Of a DNA stretch of 64,000 bases, positions 20,614 to 29,947 are shown one piece after another. Where the stretch lies: the NCBI RefSeq assembly GCF_001682385.1, contig NZ_CP016210.1, positions 2,604,001-2,668,000 of the forward strand, in the 5' to 3' direction. Under the pieces are notes generated by a model. The model was not told where the DNA came from. It did no database searches and worked only from the letters and a program-made list of their open reading frames with translations. Position numbers and translations under genes: made by a program. How positions within the stretch are numbered: position 1 is the stretch's first letter; the number at the start of each line of letters is the position of its first letter. This DNA comes from Azoarcus olearius (GTDB taxonomy: Bacteria > Pseudomonadota > Gammaproteobacteria > Burkholderiales > Rhodocyclaceae).

Positions 20614-21435
20614 ATGATCCGCAACCGCAACCCCCGGGCCACCGCCGCCCGCCTCCTCCTCGCCCTCGCCACCCTTGCCGCCGCGCCGCTGGCGCTCGCC
20701 CAGGGCGGCGCCACCACCACGGTGGAGAACCCCTACGGCCTCGAAGCGCTGTGGAGCGCGGGCGACTTCGTCGCCAAGGGCACGCTGGCCATCCTCGTCG
20801 TGATGTCGATCGGCAGCTGGTACATCATCTTCAGCAAGCTCTACGAGCAGGCCAAACTCAACCGCCAGGGCAACAGCGCCAACAAGACCTTCTGGGGCGC
20901 GGGTGATGTGGACAAGGGCCTTGAGACGCTGGACAAGAACTCGGCCTACCACTACATCGCCAAGTCCGGCAACGACGCCACTGCCCACCACGACGGCCTG
21001 CTGCAGTTCATCGACGTGAACGAGTGGATCCAGCTCTCGATCCACCGCGCCACCGAGAAGGTGCAGAGCCGGCTGCAGGGCGGGCTCGCCTTCCTCGCCA
21101 CGGTCGGTTCCACCGCGCCCTTCGTCGGCCTGTTCGGCACGGTGTGGGGCATCTACCACGCGCTCACCGCGATCGGCGTTGCCGGCCAGGCCTCGATCGA
21201 CAAGGTGGCCGGCCCGGTCGGCGAGGCGCTGATCATGACCGCCATCGGCCTTGCCGTCGCGGTGCCGGCGGTGCTGGGCTACAACTGGCTGGTCCGCCGC
21301 AACAAGGCCGCGCTGGAAGACGTGCGCAGCTTCGGCGCCGAACTCCACGCCGTGCTGCTCGGCGCCCACGCCGAAAAGGCCGCGCGCGGCAAGAGCGGCC
21401 ACGCCCACCCGCCCATCCACGCAGTCGCGGGGTAA
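20614..21435 (+). CDS. exbB: ExbB-type proton channel subunit
   Basis: A 273-residue MotA/TolQ/ExbB family protein. It has a cleavable-looking signal sequence (residues 1-30, ending ALAQ) and a first membrane helix at about 50-75 (GTLAILVVMSIGSWYIIF). Two later helices lie around 145-170 and 190-215, with GSTAPFVGLFGTVWGIYHAL and the TAIGLAVAVPAVLGYN segment diagnostic of ExbB/TolQ. It forms the stator pentamer around ExbD and works with TonB. The signal peptide is common to the ExbB forms in tonB-exbB-exbD1-exbD2 operons of proteobacteria. Confidence 0.92.
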   Translation: MIRNRNPRATAARLLLALATLAAAPLALAQGGATTTVENPYGLEALWSAGDFVAKGTLAILVVMSIGSWYIIFSKLYEQAKLNRQGNSANKTFWGAGDVDKGLETLDKNSAYHYIAKSGNDATAHHDGLLQFIDVNEWIQLSIHRATEKVQSRLQGGLAFLATVGSTAPFVGLFGTVWGIYHALTAIGVAGQASIDKVAGPVGEALIMTAIGLAVAVPAVLGYNWLVRRNKAALEDVRSFGAELHAVLLGAHAEKAARGKSGHAHPPIHAVAG

Positions 21436-21441
21436 GCCGCC

Positions 21442-21861
21442 ATGGCGATGACCCTGCCGGGCGAAGAGGACGACGTCGTCTCCGCCATCAACACCACGCC
21501 GCTGGTGGACGTGATGCTGGTGCTGCTGATCATCTTCCTGATCACCATCCCGGTCGTCACCAACACGGTGGCGGTGGAACTGCCCAAGGAAACCAACCAG
21601 CCGCGCGTCACCGCGCCGGAGAACATCAACATCGCGGTCACCCGTGACGGCAAGGTGTTCTGGAACGAGAGCGCGGTGACCGACAGCGAGGCGCTGGTCG
21701 AACGCCTGAAGGGCATCGCGCTGCAGGAACCGCAGCCCGAGGTGCAGATCCGCGGCGACGGCGAGGCGCCCTACGAGTTCGTCGGCAAGGTGATCTTCGC
21801 CTGCCAGCGCGCCGGCATCGTCAAGGTCGGCTTCATCACCGAACCGCCGCCGCGCGGCTGA
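21442..21861 (+). CDS. exbD: ExbD-type proton channel subunit, first copy
   Basis: A 139-residue protein with one membrane helix at about residues 18-40. The motif INTTPLVDVMLVLLIIFLI holds the proton-carrying aspartate (in LVDV). A periplasmic domain of about 95 residues follows, ending VKVGFITEP. It begins six bases after exbB. It works in the ExbB-ExbD-TonB motor of the inner membrane. It is paralogous to the next gene, with a near-identical membrane segment but a divergent periplasmic part. Confidence 0.92.
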   Translation: MAMTLPGEEDDVVSAINTTPLVDVMLVLLIIFLITIPVVTNTVAVELPKETNQPRVTAPENINIAVTRDGKVFWNESAVTDSEALVERLKGIALQEPQPEVQIRGDGEAPYEFVGKVIFACQRAGIVKVGFITEPPPRG

Positions 21862-21879
21862 TCCACAGGAGAACCGACC

Positions 21880-22308
21880 ATGGGAATGAACGTCGCCGCC
21901 GCCGGCGGCTCGGGCGATCCGGAAGTGCTGGTGGACATCAACACGACGCCGCTGATCGACGTGCTGCTGGTGCTGCTGATCATGCTGATCATCACCATCC
22001 CGATCCAGCTCCACTCGGTGAACATGAACATGCCGGTGGGCACCCCGCCGCCGCCGACCACGCCGCCCGAGGTGGTGCGCATCGACATCGACCCCGCCGG
22101 CACGGTGCTGTGGAACGGCGAGGCACTGGCCGACGCAGACGCGCTGGAATCGCGCCTGACCACCGTCGCCGCGCTCGAATCGCCGCCCGAGCTGCACGTC
22201 AATCCGGACAAGCGGGTGGCCTACAAGTCGGTCGCCACGGTCATGGCCGCGGTGCAGCGCAAGGGACTGACCAAGGTGGGCCTGATCGGCGCCGAACAAT
22301 TCCTCTGA
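21880..22308 (+). CDS. exbD: ExbD-type proton channel subunit, second copy
   Basis: A 142-residue ExbD/TolR family protein with INTTPLIDVLLVLLIMLII carrying the same aspartate. The periplasmic domain has a proline-rich linker (PVGTPPPPTTPPE) and ends VGLIGAEQFL. Tandem exbD pairs allow mixed ExbD dimers inside the ExbB pentamer and are known in some TonB systems; a separate role for this copy is not established. It is the last gene of the operon, followed by a hairpin at 22336-22359. Confidence 0.92.
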   Translation: MGMNVAAAGGSGDPEVLVDINTTPLIDVLLVLLIMLIITIPIQLHSVNMNMPVGTPPPPTTPPEVVRIDIDPAGTVLWNGEALADADALESRLTTVAALESPPELHVNPDKRVAYKSVATVMAAVQRKGLTKVGLIGAEQFL

Positions 22309-22335
22309 GCACGCGGCCCGGCCGCCCCAGTCAAC

Positions 22336-22359
22336 CGCCCCCGCGCTGTCGCGGGGGCG
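22336..22359 (+). terminator. Hairpin terminator after the tonB-exbBD operon
   Basis: A perfect 10-base-pair stem CGCCCCCGCG / CGCGGGGGCG with loop CTGT lies 28 bases after the second exbD stop, followed only by TT. The very GC-rich stem should stall polymerase even with a short T-run. Confidence 0.6.
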
Positions 22360-22429
22360 TTGGCATGCCCGTTACACCGCCCCCCGGGGCGGCATTGCCT
22401 CCCAACTCTTGCGCCCCGCCAGGCTCCCC

Positions 22430-23704
22430 ATGGGCTTCAACCTCCGCACCCTGCTCAACAAACGCACGCTTGCACTCGCCATCGGCCTGCTGGCCGGCGG
22501 CGCCTCCGTCTATGCCTACCTGCAACCCGCCGGGCGCACACCCAACCCCCAGGCCGCACCCGGTGCGCCCGGCGGCGAAGGCGCCCGCGCGCTGCGCCGC
22601 GGCCCCGGCGCCCCGCCGCCGGTGCTGGCGGTACGCGCTACCGCCGCGCGGGTGGGCGATCTCGACATCGCGCTGTCGGCGCTCGGCACGGTTACCGCGT
22701 CCAACACCGCGGTGGTCAAGCCGCGCGTCGGCGGCCAGCTCACCGCGCTGCACTTCCGCGAAGGCCAGGTGGTGAAGGCGGGCGAACTGCTCGCCGAGAT
22801 CGACCCGCGGCCGTTCCGCATCGCGCTCGATCAGGCGCGCGCGCAGCGCCTGCGCGACGAGGCCACGCTGGGCGCGGCACGGGTGGACCTCGAACGCTAC
22901 CGCGCGCTGCTGGCGCAGGACTCGATCGCCCGCCAACAGGTGGACGCGCAGGAAGCGCTGGTGCGCCAGCTCGAAGGCACTGTCGCCGCCGATGCCGCGC
23001 TGGAAGCGCAGGCCGCGCTGCAGCTGGAATTCACCCGCGTCACCGCGCCGGCCGCCGGCCGCCTCGGGCTGCGCGTGGTGGACATCGGCAACCAGGTGGA
23101 CGCGCAGGACGCCGCCGGCCTCGTCGTCATCACCCAGACCCAGCCCATCCACGCGGTGTTCGCGCTCGCGGCGGACGCGCTGACGCCGCAGCTCGGCCAG
23201 TTGCAGCAGGGCGCGCGCGGCGCGGTGGTGGAAGCCTGGAGCCGCGACGGCCGCACCCGGCTGGCCGAGGGGCGGCTGATCAGCATCGACAACCAGATCG
23301 ATGTCGCCACCGGCACGCTGAAGCTGAAGGCCGAGTTCGCCAACGGCGACAACAGCCTGTTCCCCAACCAGTTCATCAACGTGCGGCTGCGCGCCGAGAC
23401 CCGCCGCGACAGCGTGCTGGTGCACAGCGCCGCGGTGCAGCGCAACGCGCAGGGCAGCTATGTGTTCGTGGTGGGCGACGACCAGCGCGTGCAGGCGCGG
23501 CAGATCCGCACCGGGCCGAGCGCCAACGAGCTGACCGTGGTGGAAGACGGCCTTGCCGGCGGCGAACGCATCGTGCTCGACGGCACCGACCAGTTGCGCG
23601 ACGGCGCGCGCGTGGATGTGCTGAGCGTGGACGGGGTCACCGTGGCGCTGGCGGAGCCGGCCACGGCCCGAAACGAGCGCCGTCCGCCCGGGGCGGCGCA
23701 ATGA
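22430..23704 (+). CDS. mdtA: RND efflux periplasmic adaptor, MdtA-like
   Basis: A 424-residue membrane fusion protein. An N-terminal signal/anchor helix (about 11-28) and a glycine/alanine/proline linker come first. Next are a barrel-sandwich lipoyl half starting [14 protein letters not shown], an alpha-helical hairpin (about 120-190, rich in R, A, Q), and the second lipoyl half ([17 protein letters not shown]). The beta-barrel and membrane-proximal domains follow. [16 protein letters not shown] is typical of MdtA. It links the inner-membrane RND permease to the outer-membrane factor. The ATG at 22430 is preferred over an upstream TTG. Its stop overlaps the next start. Confidence 0.88.
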   Translation: MGFNLRTLLNKRTLALAIGLLAGGASVYAYLQPAGRTPNPQAAPGAPGGEGARALRRGPGAPPPVLAVRATAARVGDLDIALSALGTVTASNTAVVKPRVGGQLTALHFREGQVVKAGELLAEIDPRPFRIALDQARAQRLRDEATLGAARVDLERYRALLAQDSIARQQVDAQEALVRQLEGTVAADAALEAQAALQLEFTRVTAPAAGRLGLRVVDIGNQVDAQDAAGLVVITQTQPIHAVFALAADALTPQLGQLQQGARGAVVEAWSRDGRTRLAEGRLISIDNQIDVATGTLKLKAEFANGDNSLFPNQFINVRLRAETRRDSVLVHSAAVQRNAQGSYVFVVGDDQRVQARQIRTGPSANELTVVEDGLAGGERIVLDGTDQLRDGARVDVLSVDGVTVALAEPATARNERRPPGAAQ

Positions 23705-26700
23705 ACCCCTCGCGGCTCTACATCCTGCGGCCGGTGGCGACCTCGCTGCTGATGCTCGCGATCCTGCTCGCCGGACTGATCGGCTACCGGCTGCTGCCGG
23801 TGGCGGCGCTGCCGGAGGTGGAGTACCCGACCATCCAGGTCTCCACCCTCTACCCCGGCGCTAGCCCGGAGGTGGTGGCCTCGTCGATCACCGCGCCGCT
23901 GGAACGCCAGCTCGGCCAGATCGCCGGGCTCAAGCAGATGTCCTCCACCAGCTCCGGCGGCGCCTCGGTGATCACGCTGCAGTTCGCGCTCGGCCTGTCG
24001 ATGGACGTGTCGCAGCAGGAGGTGCTGGCCGCGATCAACGCCGCCAGCGCCTTCCTGCCCGGCGACCTGCCGATGCCGCCGGTATTCAGCAAGGTCAATC
24101 CGGCCGACGCGCCCATCGTCACGCTGGCGATCTCGTCGGGCACGCTGTCGCTGCCGCAGGTGGCGGACCTGGTCGATACCCGGCTCGCGCAGAAGATCTC
24201 GCGCATCGCCGGCGTCGGCCTCGTCAGCATTGGCGGCGGCCAGCGCCCGGCGGTGCGCATCCAGGTCAATCCGCAGGCGCTCGCCGCGCAGGGGCTCAAC
24301 CTGGAAGACATCCGCACCGCCATCGGCGAGGCCAACGTCAACATCGCCAAGGGCAGCTTCGACGGCCCGCTGCGCGCCTCCACGCTGGACGCCAACGACC
24401 AGCTGCGCTCCGCCGACGAATACCGCCGCCTGATCATCGCGTGGAAGAACGGCGCGCCGATCCGGCTGGGCGACATCGCCGAACTCGTCGACGGCGCCGA
24501 GAACACCCGGCTGGCCGCATGGGCCGACACGCGCCCGGCGGTCATCCTCAACATCCAGCGCCAGCCAGGGGCCAACGTCATCGACACGGTGGACCGCATC
24601 AAGGCGCTGCTGCCCACGCTGCAGGCCTCGCTGCCGGCCACGGTGGACCTGCGCCTGCTGTCCGACCGCACCACCACCATCCGCGCCTCGGTGCGCGACG
24701 TCGGCCACGAGCTGCTGCTGGCGATCGCGCTGGTGGTGATGGTGATCTTCATCTTCCTGCGCAACCTGCCGGCCACCTTCATCCCCAGCGTGGCGGTGCC
24801 GCTGTCGCTGGTCGGCACCTTCGCGGTGATGTACCTCGCCGGCTTCTCGATCAACAACCTGACGCTGATGGCGCTGACCATCGCCACCGGCTTCGTGGTG
24901 GACGACGCGATCGTGATGATCGAGAACATCGTCCGCCACCTGGAGGAAGGCGAAAGCCCGCTGGAGGCGGCGCTGAAGGGCGCGCAGCAGATCGGCTTCA
25001 CCATCATCTCGCTGACCTTCTCGCTGATCGCGGTGCTGATCCCGCTGCTGTTCATGGGCGACGTGGTCGGCCGCCTGTTCCGCGAATTCGCCATCACGCT
25101 GGCGGTGGCGATCCTGATCTCGGCGGTGGTGTCGCTGACGCTGACGCCCATGATGTGCGCGCGCCTGCTGCACCACGCGCCGGAAGAAAACCACGGCGCC
25201 TTCTTCCGCCTCACCGGCGCCTTCATCGACCGCTGCATCGCGCGCTACGCGGTGGCGCTGCGCTGGGTGCTGGCGCGCCAGGGGCTGACGCTGGCGGTGG
25301 CCGGCGCCACGCTGGGGCTGACCGTGCTGCTCTACCTGATCGTGCCCAAGGGCTTCTTCCCCGCGCAGGACACCGGGCTGATCCAGGGCATCACCGATGC
25401 GCCGCAGAACGTGTCCTTCGCCGCGATGGCGCAGCGCCAGCAGGCGGCGGTCAGCGCCATCCTCGGCGACCCGGCGGTCGACAGCGTGTCGTCGGTGGTG
25501 GGCGTGGATGGCGTGAATGCCACGCTCAACAGCGGCCGCCTGCTGATCGCGCTGAAGCCGCTCGGCGAGCGTGACGCCGGCGCCGCGGCGGTGATCCAGC
25601 GGCTGCAGGCGCGGCTGAAGGCGGTGCCCGACATCGCGGTGTACATGCAGGCGGTGCAGGACCTCACGATCGAGAGCCGCGCCGCGCGCACCCAGTACCA
25701 GTTCAGCCTGGAAGGCGCCAACGCCGAGCAGCTGGGCGAATGGGTGCATCTGCTGCGCGACCGGCTGGCGCGGGAGCCGGCGCTCGCCGACGTCGCCACC
25801 GACTGGCTGGACCAGGGCCGCCAGGCCTATGTGGACATCGACCGCGACAGCGCCGGCCGCCTCGGCATCACGCCGGCCGACATCGACGCCGCGCTCTACA
25901 ACGCCTTCGGCCAGCGCCAGATCTCCACCATCTTCACGCAGACCAACCTTTACCGCGTGGTGCTGGAGGTGAAGCCGGAATTCCAGCGCGGCCTGGCGGC
26001 GCTCGACAGCCTGTATCTGGTCTCGGCCAGCGGCGCCCAGGTGCCGCTGTCGGCGGTGGCTCGCATCAGCGAACGGCCGACGCTGCTGGCGATCAACCAC
26101 ATCGGCCAGTTCCCGGCCGCCACCTTCTCGTTCAACCTCGCGCCCGGCGCGGCGCTGGGCAACGCGGTGGAAGACATCCGCGCGGCCTTCGCCGAACTGG
26201 ACCCGCCCGCCAGCCTCAGCCTGCATTTCCAGGGCGCGGCGCAGGCTTTCCAGGCCTCGCTCACCAGCACCGTGTGGCTGATCGTCGCGGCCATCGTCAC
26301 CATGTACATCGTGCTCGGCGTGCTCTACGAGAGCTACATCCACCCGGTGACCATCCTCTCCACCCTGCCCTCGGCCGGCGTCGGCGCGCTGCTGGCGCTG
26401 CTGCTCGCCGGGTCGGACCTCGGCATCATCGGCATCGTCGGCATCATTCTGCTGATCGGCATCGTCAAGAAGAACGCCATCATGATGATCGACTTCGCAC
26501 TGGAGGCCGAACGCGACCACGGCAAGTCACCCGACGAAGCCATCTTCGAAGCCTGCCTGCTGCGCTTCCGGCCCATCCTGATGACCACGCTCGCCGCCCT
26601 GCTCGGCGCGCTGCCGCTGATGCTGTCGACCGGCGTCGGCGCCGAGCTGCGCCAGCCGCTCGGCATCACCATGGTGGGCGGGCTGATCGTGTCGCAGGTC

Positions 26701-26805
26701 CTCACGCTGTTCACCACCCCGGTGATCTACCTCGCGTTCGACCGCCTCGGCCGGCGCGCGCGCCACCGCCTGGGCGGCCTCGGCGCGCAGGCGGGAGAAG
26801 GCTGA
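23701..26805 (+). CDS. mdtB: RND efflux permease, MdtB-like
   Basis: A 1034-residue inner-membrane transporter with the HAE1 pattern: TM1 (about 11-30), large periplasmic porter loop (30-335), TM2-6, TM7 at about 525, second porter loop (550-860) and TM8-12. The membrane segment [14 protein letters not shown] carries the paired aspartates used for proton relay, and a lysine-bearing motif ([17 protein letters not shown]) is in TM10. It is coupled by ATGA to the adaptor and followed by a second permease, as in mdtABC, where MdtB and MdtC form heterotrimers. Bile salts and novobiocin are substrates of the E. coli system; those for this pump are unknown. Confidence 0.9.
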   Translation: MNPSRLYILRPVATSLLMLAILLAGLIGYRLLPVAALPEVEYPTIQVSTLYPGASPEVVASSITAPLERQLGQIAGLKQMSSTSSGGASVITLQFALGLSMDVSQQEVLAAINAASAFLPGDLPMPPVFSKVNPADAPIVTLAISSGTLSLPQVADLVDTRLAQKISRIAGVGLVSIGGGQRPAVRIQVNPQALAAQGLNLEDIRTAIGEANVNIAKGSFDGPLRASTLDANDQLRSADEYRRLIIAWKNGAPIRLGDIAELVDGAENTRLAAWADTRPAVILNIQRQPGANVIDTVDRIKALLPTLQASLPATVDLRLLSDRTTTIRASVRDVGHELLLAIALVVMVIFIFLRNLPATFIPSVAVPLSLVGTFAVMYLAGFSINNLTLMALTIATGFVVDDAIVMIENIVRHLEEGESPLEAALKGAQQIGFTIISLTFSLIAVLIPLLFMGDVVGRLFREFAITLAVAILISAVVSLTLTPMMCARLLHHAPEENHGAFFRLTGAFIDRCIARYAVALRWVLARQGLTLAVAGATLGLTVLLYLIVPKGFFPAQDTGLIQGITDAPQNVSFAAMAQRQQAAVSAILGDPAVDSVSSVVGVDGVNATLNSGRLLIALKPLGERDAGAAAVIQRLQARLKAVPDIAVYMQAVQDLTIESRAARTQYQFSLEGANAEQLGEWVHLLRDRLAREPALADVATDWLDQGRQAYVDIDRDSAGRLGITPADIDAALYNAFGQRQISTIFTQTNLYRVVLEVKPEFQRGLAALDSLYLVSASGAQVPLSAVARISERPTLLAINHIGQFPAATFSFNLAPGAALGNAVEDIRAAFAELDPPASLSLHFQGAAQAFQASLTSTVWLIVAAIVTMYIVLGVLYESYIHPVTILSTLPSAGVGALLALLLAGSDLGIIGIVGIILLIGIVKKNAIMMIDFALEAERDHGKSPDEAIFEACLLRFRPILMTTLAALLGALPLMLSTGVGAELRQPLGITMVGGLIVSQVLTLFTTPVIYLAFDRLGRRARHRLGGLGAQAGEG

Positions 26806-29800
26806 TGTCGCTCGCCGCACGCTTCATCCGCCGCCCGGTCGCCACGGTGCTGCTCACGCTCGGCGTGGCGCTGGTCGGGCTGGCGGCTTTCTTCCAGCTG
26901 CCGGCGGCGCTGCTGCCGCAAGTGGATTACCCGGTGATCTCGGTGCGCGCCAGCCTGCCCGGCGCCAGCCCGGACACGATGGCGGCCAGCGTGGCGATGC
27001 CGCTCGAACGCGCGCTCGGCAGCATCGCGGGGGTCAACGAGATCACCTCGCGCAGCAGCCTGGGCAGCACCGAGGTGGTGCTGCAGTTCGACCTCTCGCG
27101 CGATATCGACGGCGCCGCGCGCGACATCCAGGCGGCGATCAACGCCTCGCGCTCGCAACTGCCCTCGGGCATGGCGGGCAACCCCACGCTGCGCAAGTCC
27201 AACCCCAACGACAGCCCCATCCTGATCCTGGCCATGACCTCGGACGTGCTGTCGCGCACGCAGATCTACGACGCGGCGGTGACCATCCTGGCGCAGAAGC
27301 TCGCGCAGGTGGAAGGCGTTGGGCAGGTCAGCGTGGGCGGCAGCTCGCTGCCCGCGGTGCGGGTGGAACTCAACCCGCTCGCGCTGGCGCGCAGCGGCGT
27401 CAGCGCCGAGACGGTGCGCGGCGCGATCGCCAGCGGCAACGTCAATCGCCCGAAGGGCTTCGTGGAGGACGGCGGCCGCCACTGGCAGATCGGCGCCAAC
27501 GACCAGGCCCTGAGCGCGGCCGACTACACGCCGATGATCGTGCACTGGCAACAGGGCGCCGCGCTGCGGCTCAGCGACGTGGCCGAGGTGCGCGACGGCG
27601 CGCAGGAGCTGCGCAACGCTGGCGTCGCCAGCGGCCGGCCGGCGGTGCTGCTGATGGTCAATCGTCAGCCCAACGCCAACATCATCGCCACGGTGGACCA
27701 CATCCTGAAGCTGCTGCCCGAGCTGCAGGCCGCGATACCGCCGCAGATCCGGCTGGAGGTGTCGCAGGACCGCAGCACCACCGTGCGCGCCTCGCTGCGC
27801 GACGTCGGCGTCTGCCTGGTGCTGTCGGTGCTGCTGGTGGTGCTGGTGGTGATCGGTTTCCTGCGCGACCGCCGCGCCGCGCTGATCCCGGCGGTGACGG
27901 TGCCGGTTGCGCTGGTCGGCACGCTGGCGCTGATGTACCTCGCCGGCTTCAGCATCAACAACCTGTCGCTGATGGCGCTGACGGTGGCCGCCGGCTTCGT
28001 CGTGGACGACATCGTCGTGGTGCTGGAAAACACCACCCGCCACATCGAACACGGTCTGTCGCCGCTGCAGGCGGCGCTGCGCGGCGTCGGCGAGGTCAGC
28101 GGCACGCTGGTGTCGATGGCGCTGTCGCTCGCCGCGGTGTTCATCCCGATCATCTTCATGGAGGGCGTGGTCGGCCGCCTGTTCGGCGAATTCGCGCTCA
28201 CGCTGGTGGCGGCAATCGGCGTCTCGCTGCTGCTGTCGATCGCCACCGCGCCGATGCTGTGCTCGCGCCTGCTGCGCCCCACCACGGCGCTGCCCGCGCC
28301 CGGCGGTTTCGGCCGCCTGCGCGAACGCACGCTGGCCGCGCTGCTGGCGGGTTACCGCCGCAGCCTGGGCTGGGCGCTGGACCACCGTGCGACGATGCTG
28401 CTCGCGCTGGCCGGCGTCGTCGGACTCAACGTCTATCTCTACACGGTGGTGCCGAAAGGCTTCCTGCCGCAGCAGGACACCGGCCGCCTGATCGCCTTCA
28501 TCGAGGGCGACCAGAGCAGCTCCTTCCAGGCGATGTACGAACACCTCACGGTGATCGACTCGATCCTGCGCCAGGACCCCGCGGTGCTCCGCACCTCGGG
28601 CTCGGTGGGCGGCAACGGCCCCGGCGGCGGCACCGTGACCTCGGCGCGGATGTTCGTCACGCTGAAGCCGCTCGGCGAACGGAGAGAGCCGGCGCAGGCG
28701 GTGATCGAGCGCCTGCGCCCCCGGCTCGCCCGGGTCGCCGGCGCGCGCGTGTTCGTGATGTCCGCGCAGGAGATCCGCATCGGCGGCCGCGGCGGCTCAT
28801 CGGATTACCTCTACACGCTGCAGAGCGACGACCTGGATGCGCTGCGCGCGTGGGAACCGAAGATCCGCACCGCGCTCGCCGCGCTGCCGCAACTGGCCGA
28901 CGTGAACACCGATACCCGCGACAAGGGCCTGCAGACACGGCTGGTGGTGGACCGGGAGGCCGCGGCGCGGCTGGGCCTGAGCCAGCGGGCGATCGACCTC
29001 GCGCTCAACAACTACTTCGGCGAACGGCTGGTGTCGACCATCCACCATCCGCTCAACCAGTACCGGGTGGTGATGGGCGCCGCGCCGCACTTCTGGCGCA
29101 GCCCCACGGTGCTGGCCGACATCGTGCTGGTGGCCGAAGACGGCAGCCGCGTGCCGCTGTCGGCGGTTGCGCACTGGGAGCCGGGCAACGCCCCGCTCAC
29201 GGTCAATCACCAGTCGCAGTTCGCCGCCTCCACGGTCAGCTTCGCGCTCGCCCCCGGCGTGCCGCTGGGCGAGGCCACGCGCGCGATCAGCGCGGCCATG
29301 GCGCAGCTCGGCGTGCCGTCCAGCATCTTCGGCAGCTTCGAGGGCGCGGCGCGCGCCTTCCAGTCCGCCGGCAACAGCCAGCTGCTACTGATTCTGGCCG
29401 CGATTGTCGCGGTCTATCTGGTGCTCGGCATCCTGTACGAGAGCCTGCTGCACCCGCTCACCATCCTGTCAACGCTGCCCTCGGCCGGCATCGGCGCCGT
29501 GCTGGCGCTGCTCGCCTTCGGCACCGAATTCACCGTGATCGCGCTGATCGGCGTGATCCTGCTCGCCGGCATCGTGATGAAGAACGCGATCATGATGATC
29601 GACTTCGCGCTGCACGCGCAGCGCAGCCACGGGCTGGCCCCGCGCGAGGCCATCCTCGACGCGTGCGTGCTGCGCTTCCGCCCGATCATGATGACCACCG
29701 CCGCTGCCATCCTCGGCGCGCTGCCGCTTGCGCTCGGCAGCGGCGACGGCGCCGAACTGCGCCAGCCGCTCGGCATCGCCATCGTCGGCGGGCTGCTGGT

Positions 29801-29939
29801 CGGCCAGTGGCTCACGCTGTACACCACGCCGGTGGTCTATCTCGCGCTCGACCGCCTGCGCCTGCGGCTCGCCCGCCAGGCGCACAAGCGGATTGCGGCC
29901 CCCGCTGCCGCGCCGGCCCCCGCCGTCGATCCCGCCTGA
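26805..29939 (+). CDS. mdtC: RND efflux permease, MdtC-like
   Basis: A 1044-residue RND permease that starts on the last base of the MdtB stop codon. It has the same 12-helix, two-porter-loop layout. Its proton-relay segment is AAGFVVDDIVVVLEN (paired aspartates present), and TM10 has [16 protein letters not shown]. Clear divergence from the preceding permease (for example PVDYPVISV in place of EVEYPTIQV in the first loop) supports an MdtB/MdtC heteromeric pump and argues against a recent duplication. The C-terminal tail is alanine/proline-rich. Confidence 0.9.
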   Translation: MSLAARFIRRPVATVLLTLGVALVGLAAFFQLPAALLPQVDYPVISVRASLPGASPDTMAASVAMPLERALGSIAGVNEITSRSSLGSTEVVLQFDLSRDIDGAARDIQAAINASRSQLPSGMAGNPTLRKSNPNDSPILILAMTSDVLSRTQIYDAAVTILAQKLAQVEGVGQVSVGGSSLPAVRVELNPLALARSGVSAETVRGAIASGNVNRPKGFVEDGGRHWQIGANDQALSAADYTPMIVHWQQGAALRLSDVAEVRDGAQELRNAGVASGRPAVLLMVNRQPNANIIATVDHILKLLPELQAAIPPQIRLEVSQDRSTTVRASLRDVGVCLVLSVLLVVLVVIGFLRDRRAALIPAVTVPVALVGTLALMYLAGFSINNLSLMALTVAAGFVVDDIVVVLENTTRHIEHGLSPLQAALRGVGEVSGTLVSMALSLAAVFIPIIFMEGVVGRLFGEFALTLVAAIGVSLLLSIATAPMLCSRLLRPTTALPAPGGFGRLRERTLAALLAGYRRSLGWALDHRATMLLALAGVVGLNVYLYTVVPKGFLPQQDTGRLIAFIEGDQSSSFQAMYEHLTVIDSILRQDPAVLRTSGSVGGNGPGGGTVTSARMFVTLKPLGERREPAQAVIERLRPRLARVAGARVFVMSAQEIRIGGRGGSSDYLYTLQSDDLDALRAWEPKIRTALAALPQLADVNTDTRDKGLQTRLVVDREAAARLGLSQRAIDLALNNYFGERLVSTIHHPLNQYRVVMGAAPHFWRSPTVLADIVLVAEDGSRVPLSAVAHWEPGNAPLTVNHQSQFAASTVSFALAPGVPLGEATRAISAAMAQLGVPSSIFGSFEGAARAFQSAGNSQLLLILAAIVAVYLVLGILYESLLHPLTILSTLPSAGIGAVLALLAFGTEFTVIALIGVILLAGIVMKNAIMMIDFALHAQRSHGLAPREAILDACVLRFRPIMMTTAAAILGALPLALGSGDGAELRQPLGIAIVGGLLVGQWLTLYTTPVVYLALDRLRLRLARQAHKRIAAPAAAPAPAVDPA

Positions 29940-29947
29940 CGCCCCCA

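Noticed and set aside
22361..22376. Possible sigma-54 promoter before mdtA (TGGCATGCCCGTTACA)
   Set aside because: The -24 box fits, but the nearly invariant GC of the -12 box reads AC, so I do not count it in the regulon.
23458..26520. A 1020-codon minus-strand open frame opposite mdtB
   Set aside because: It is the antisense of a clearly conserved RND permease and has no domain features of its own.
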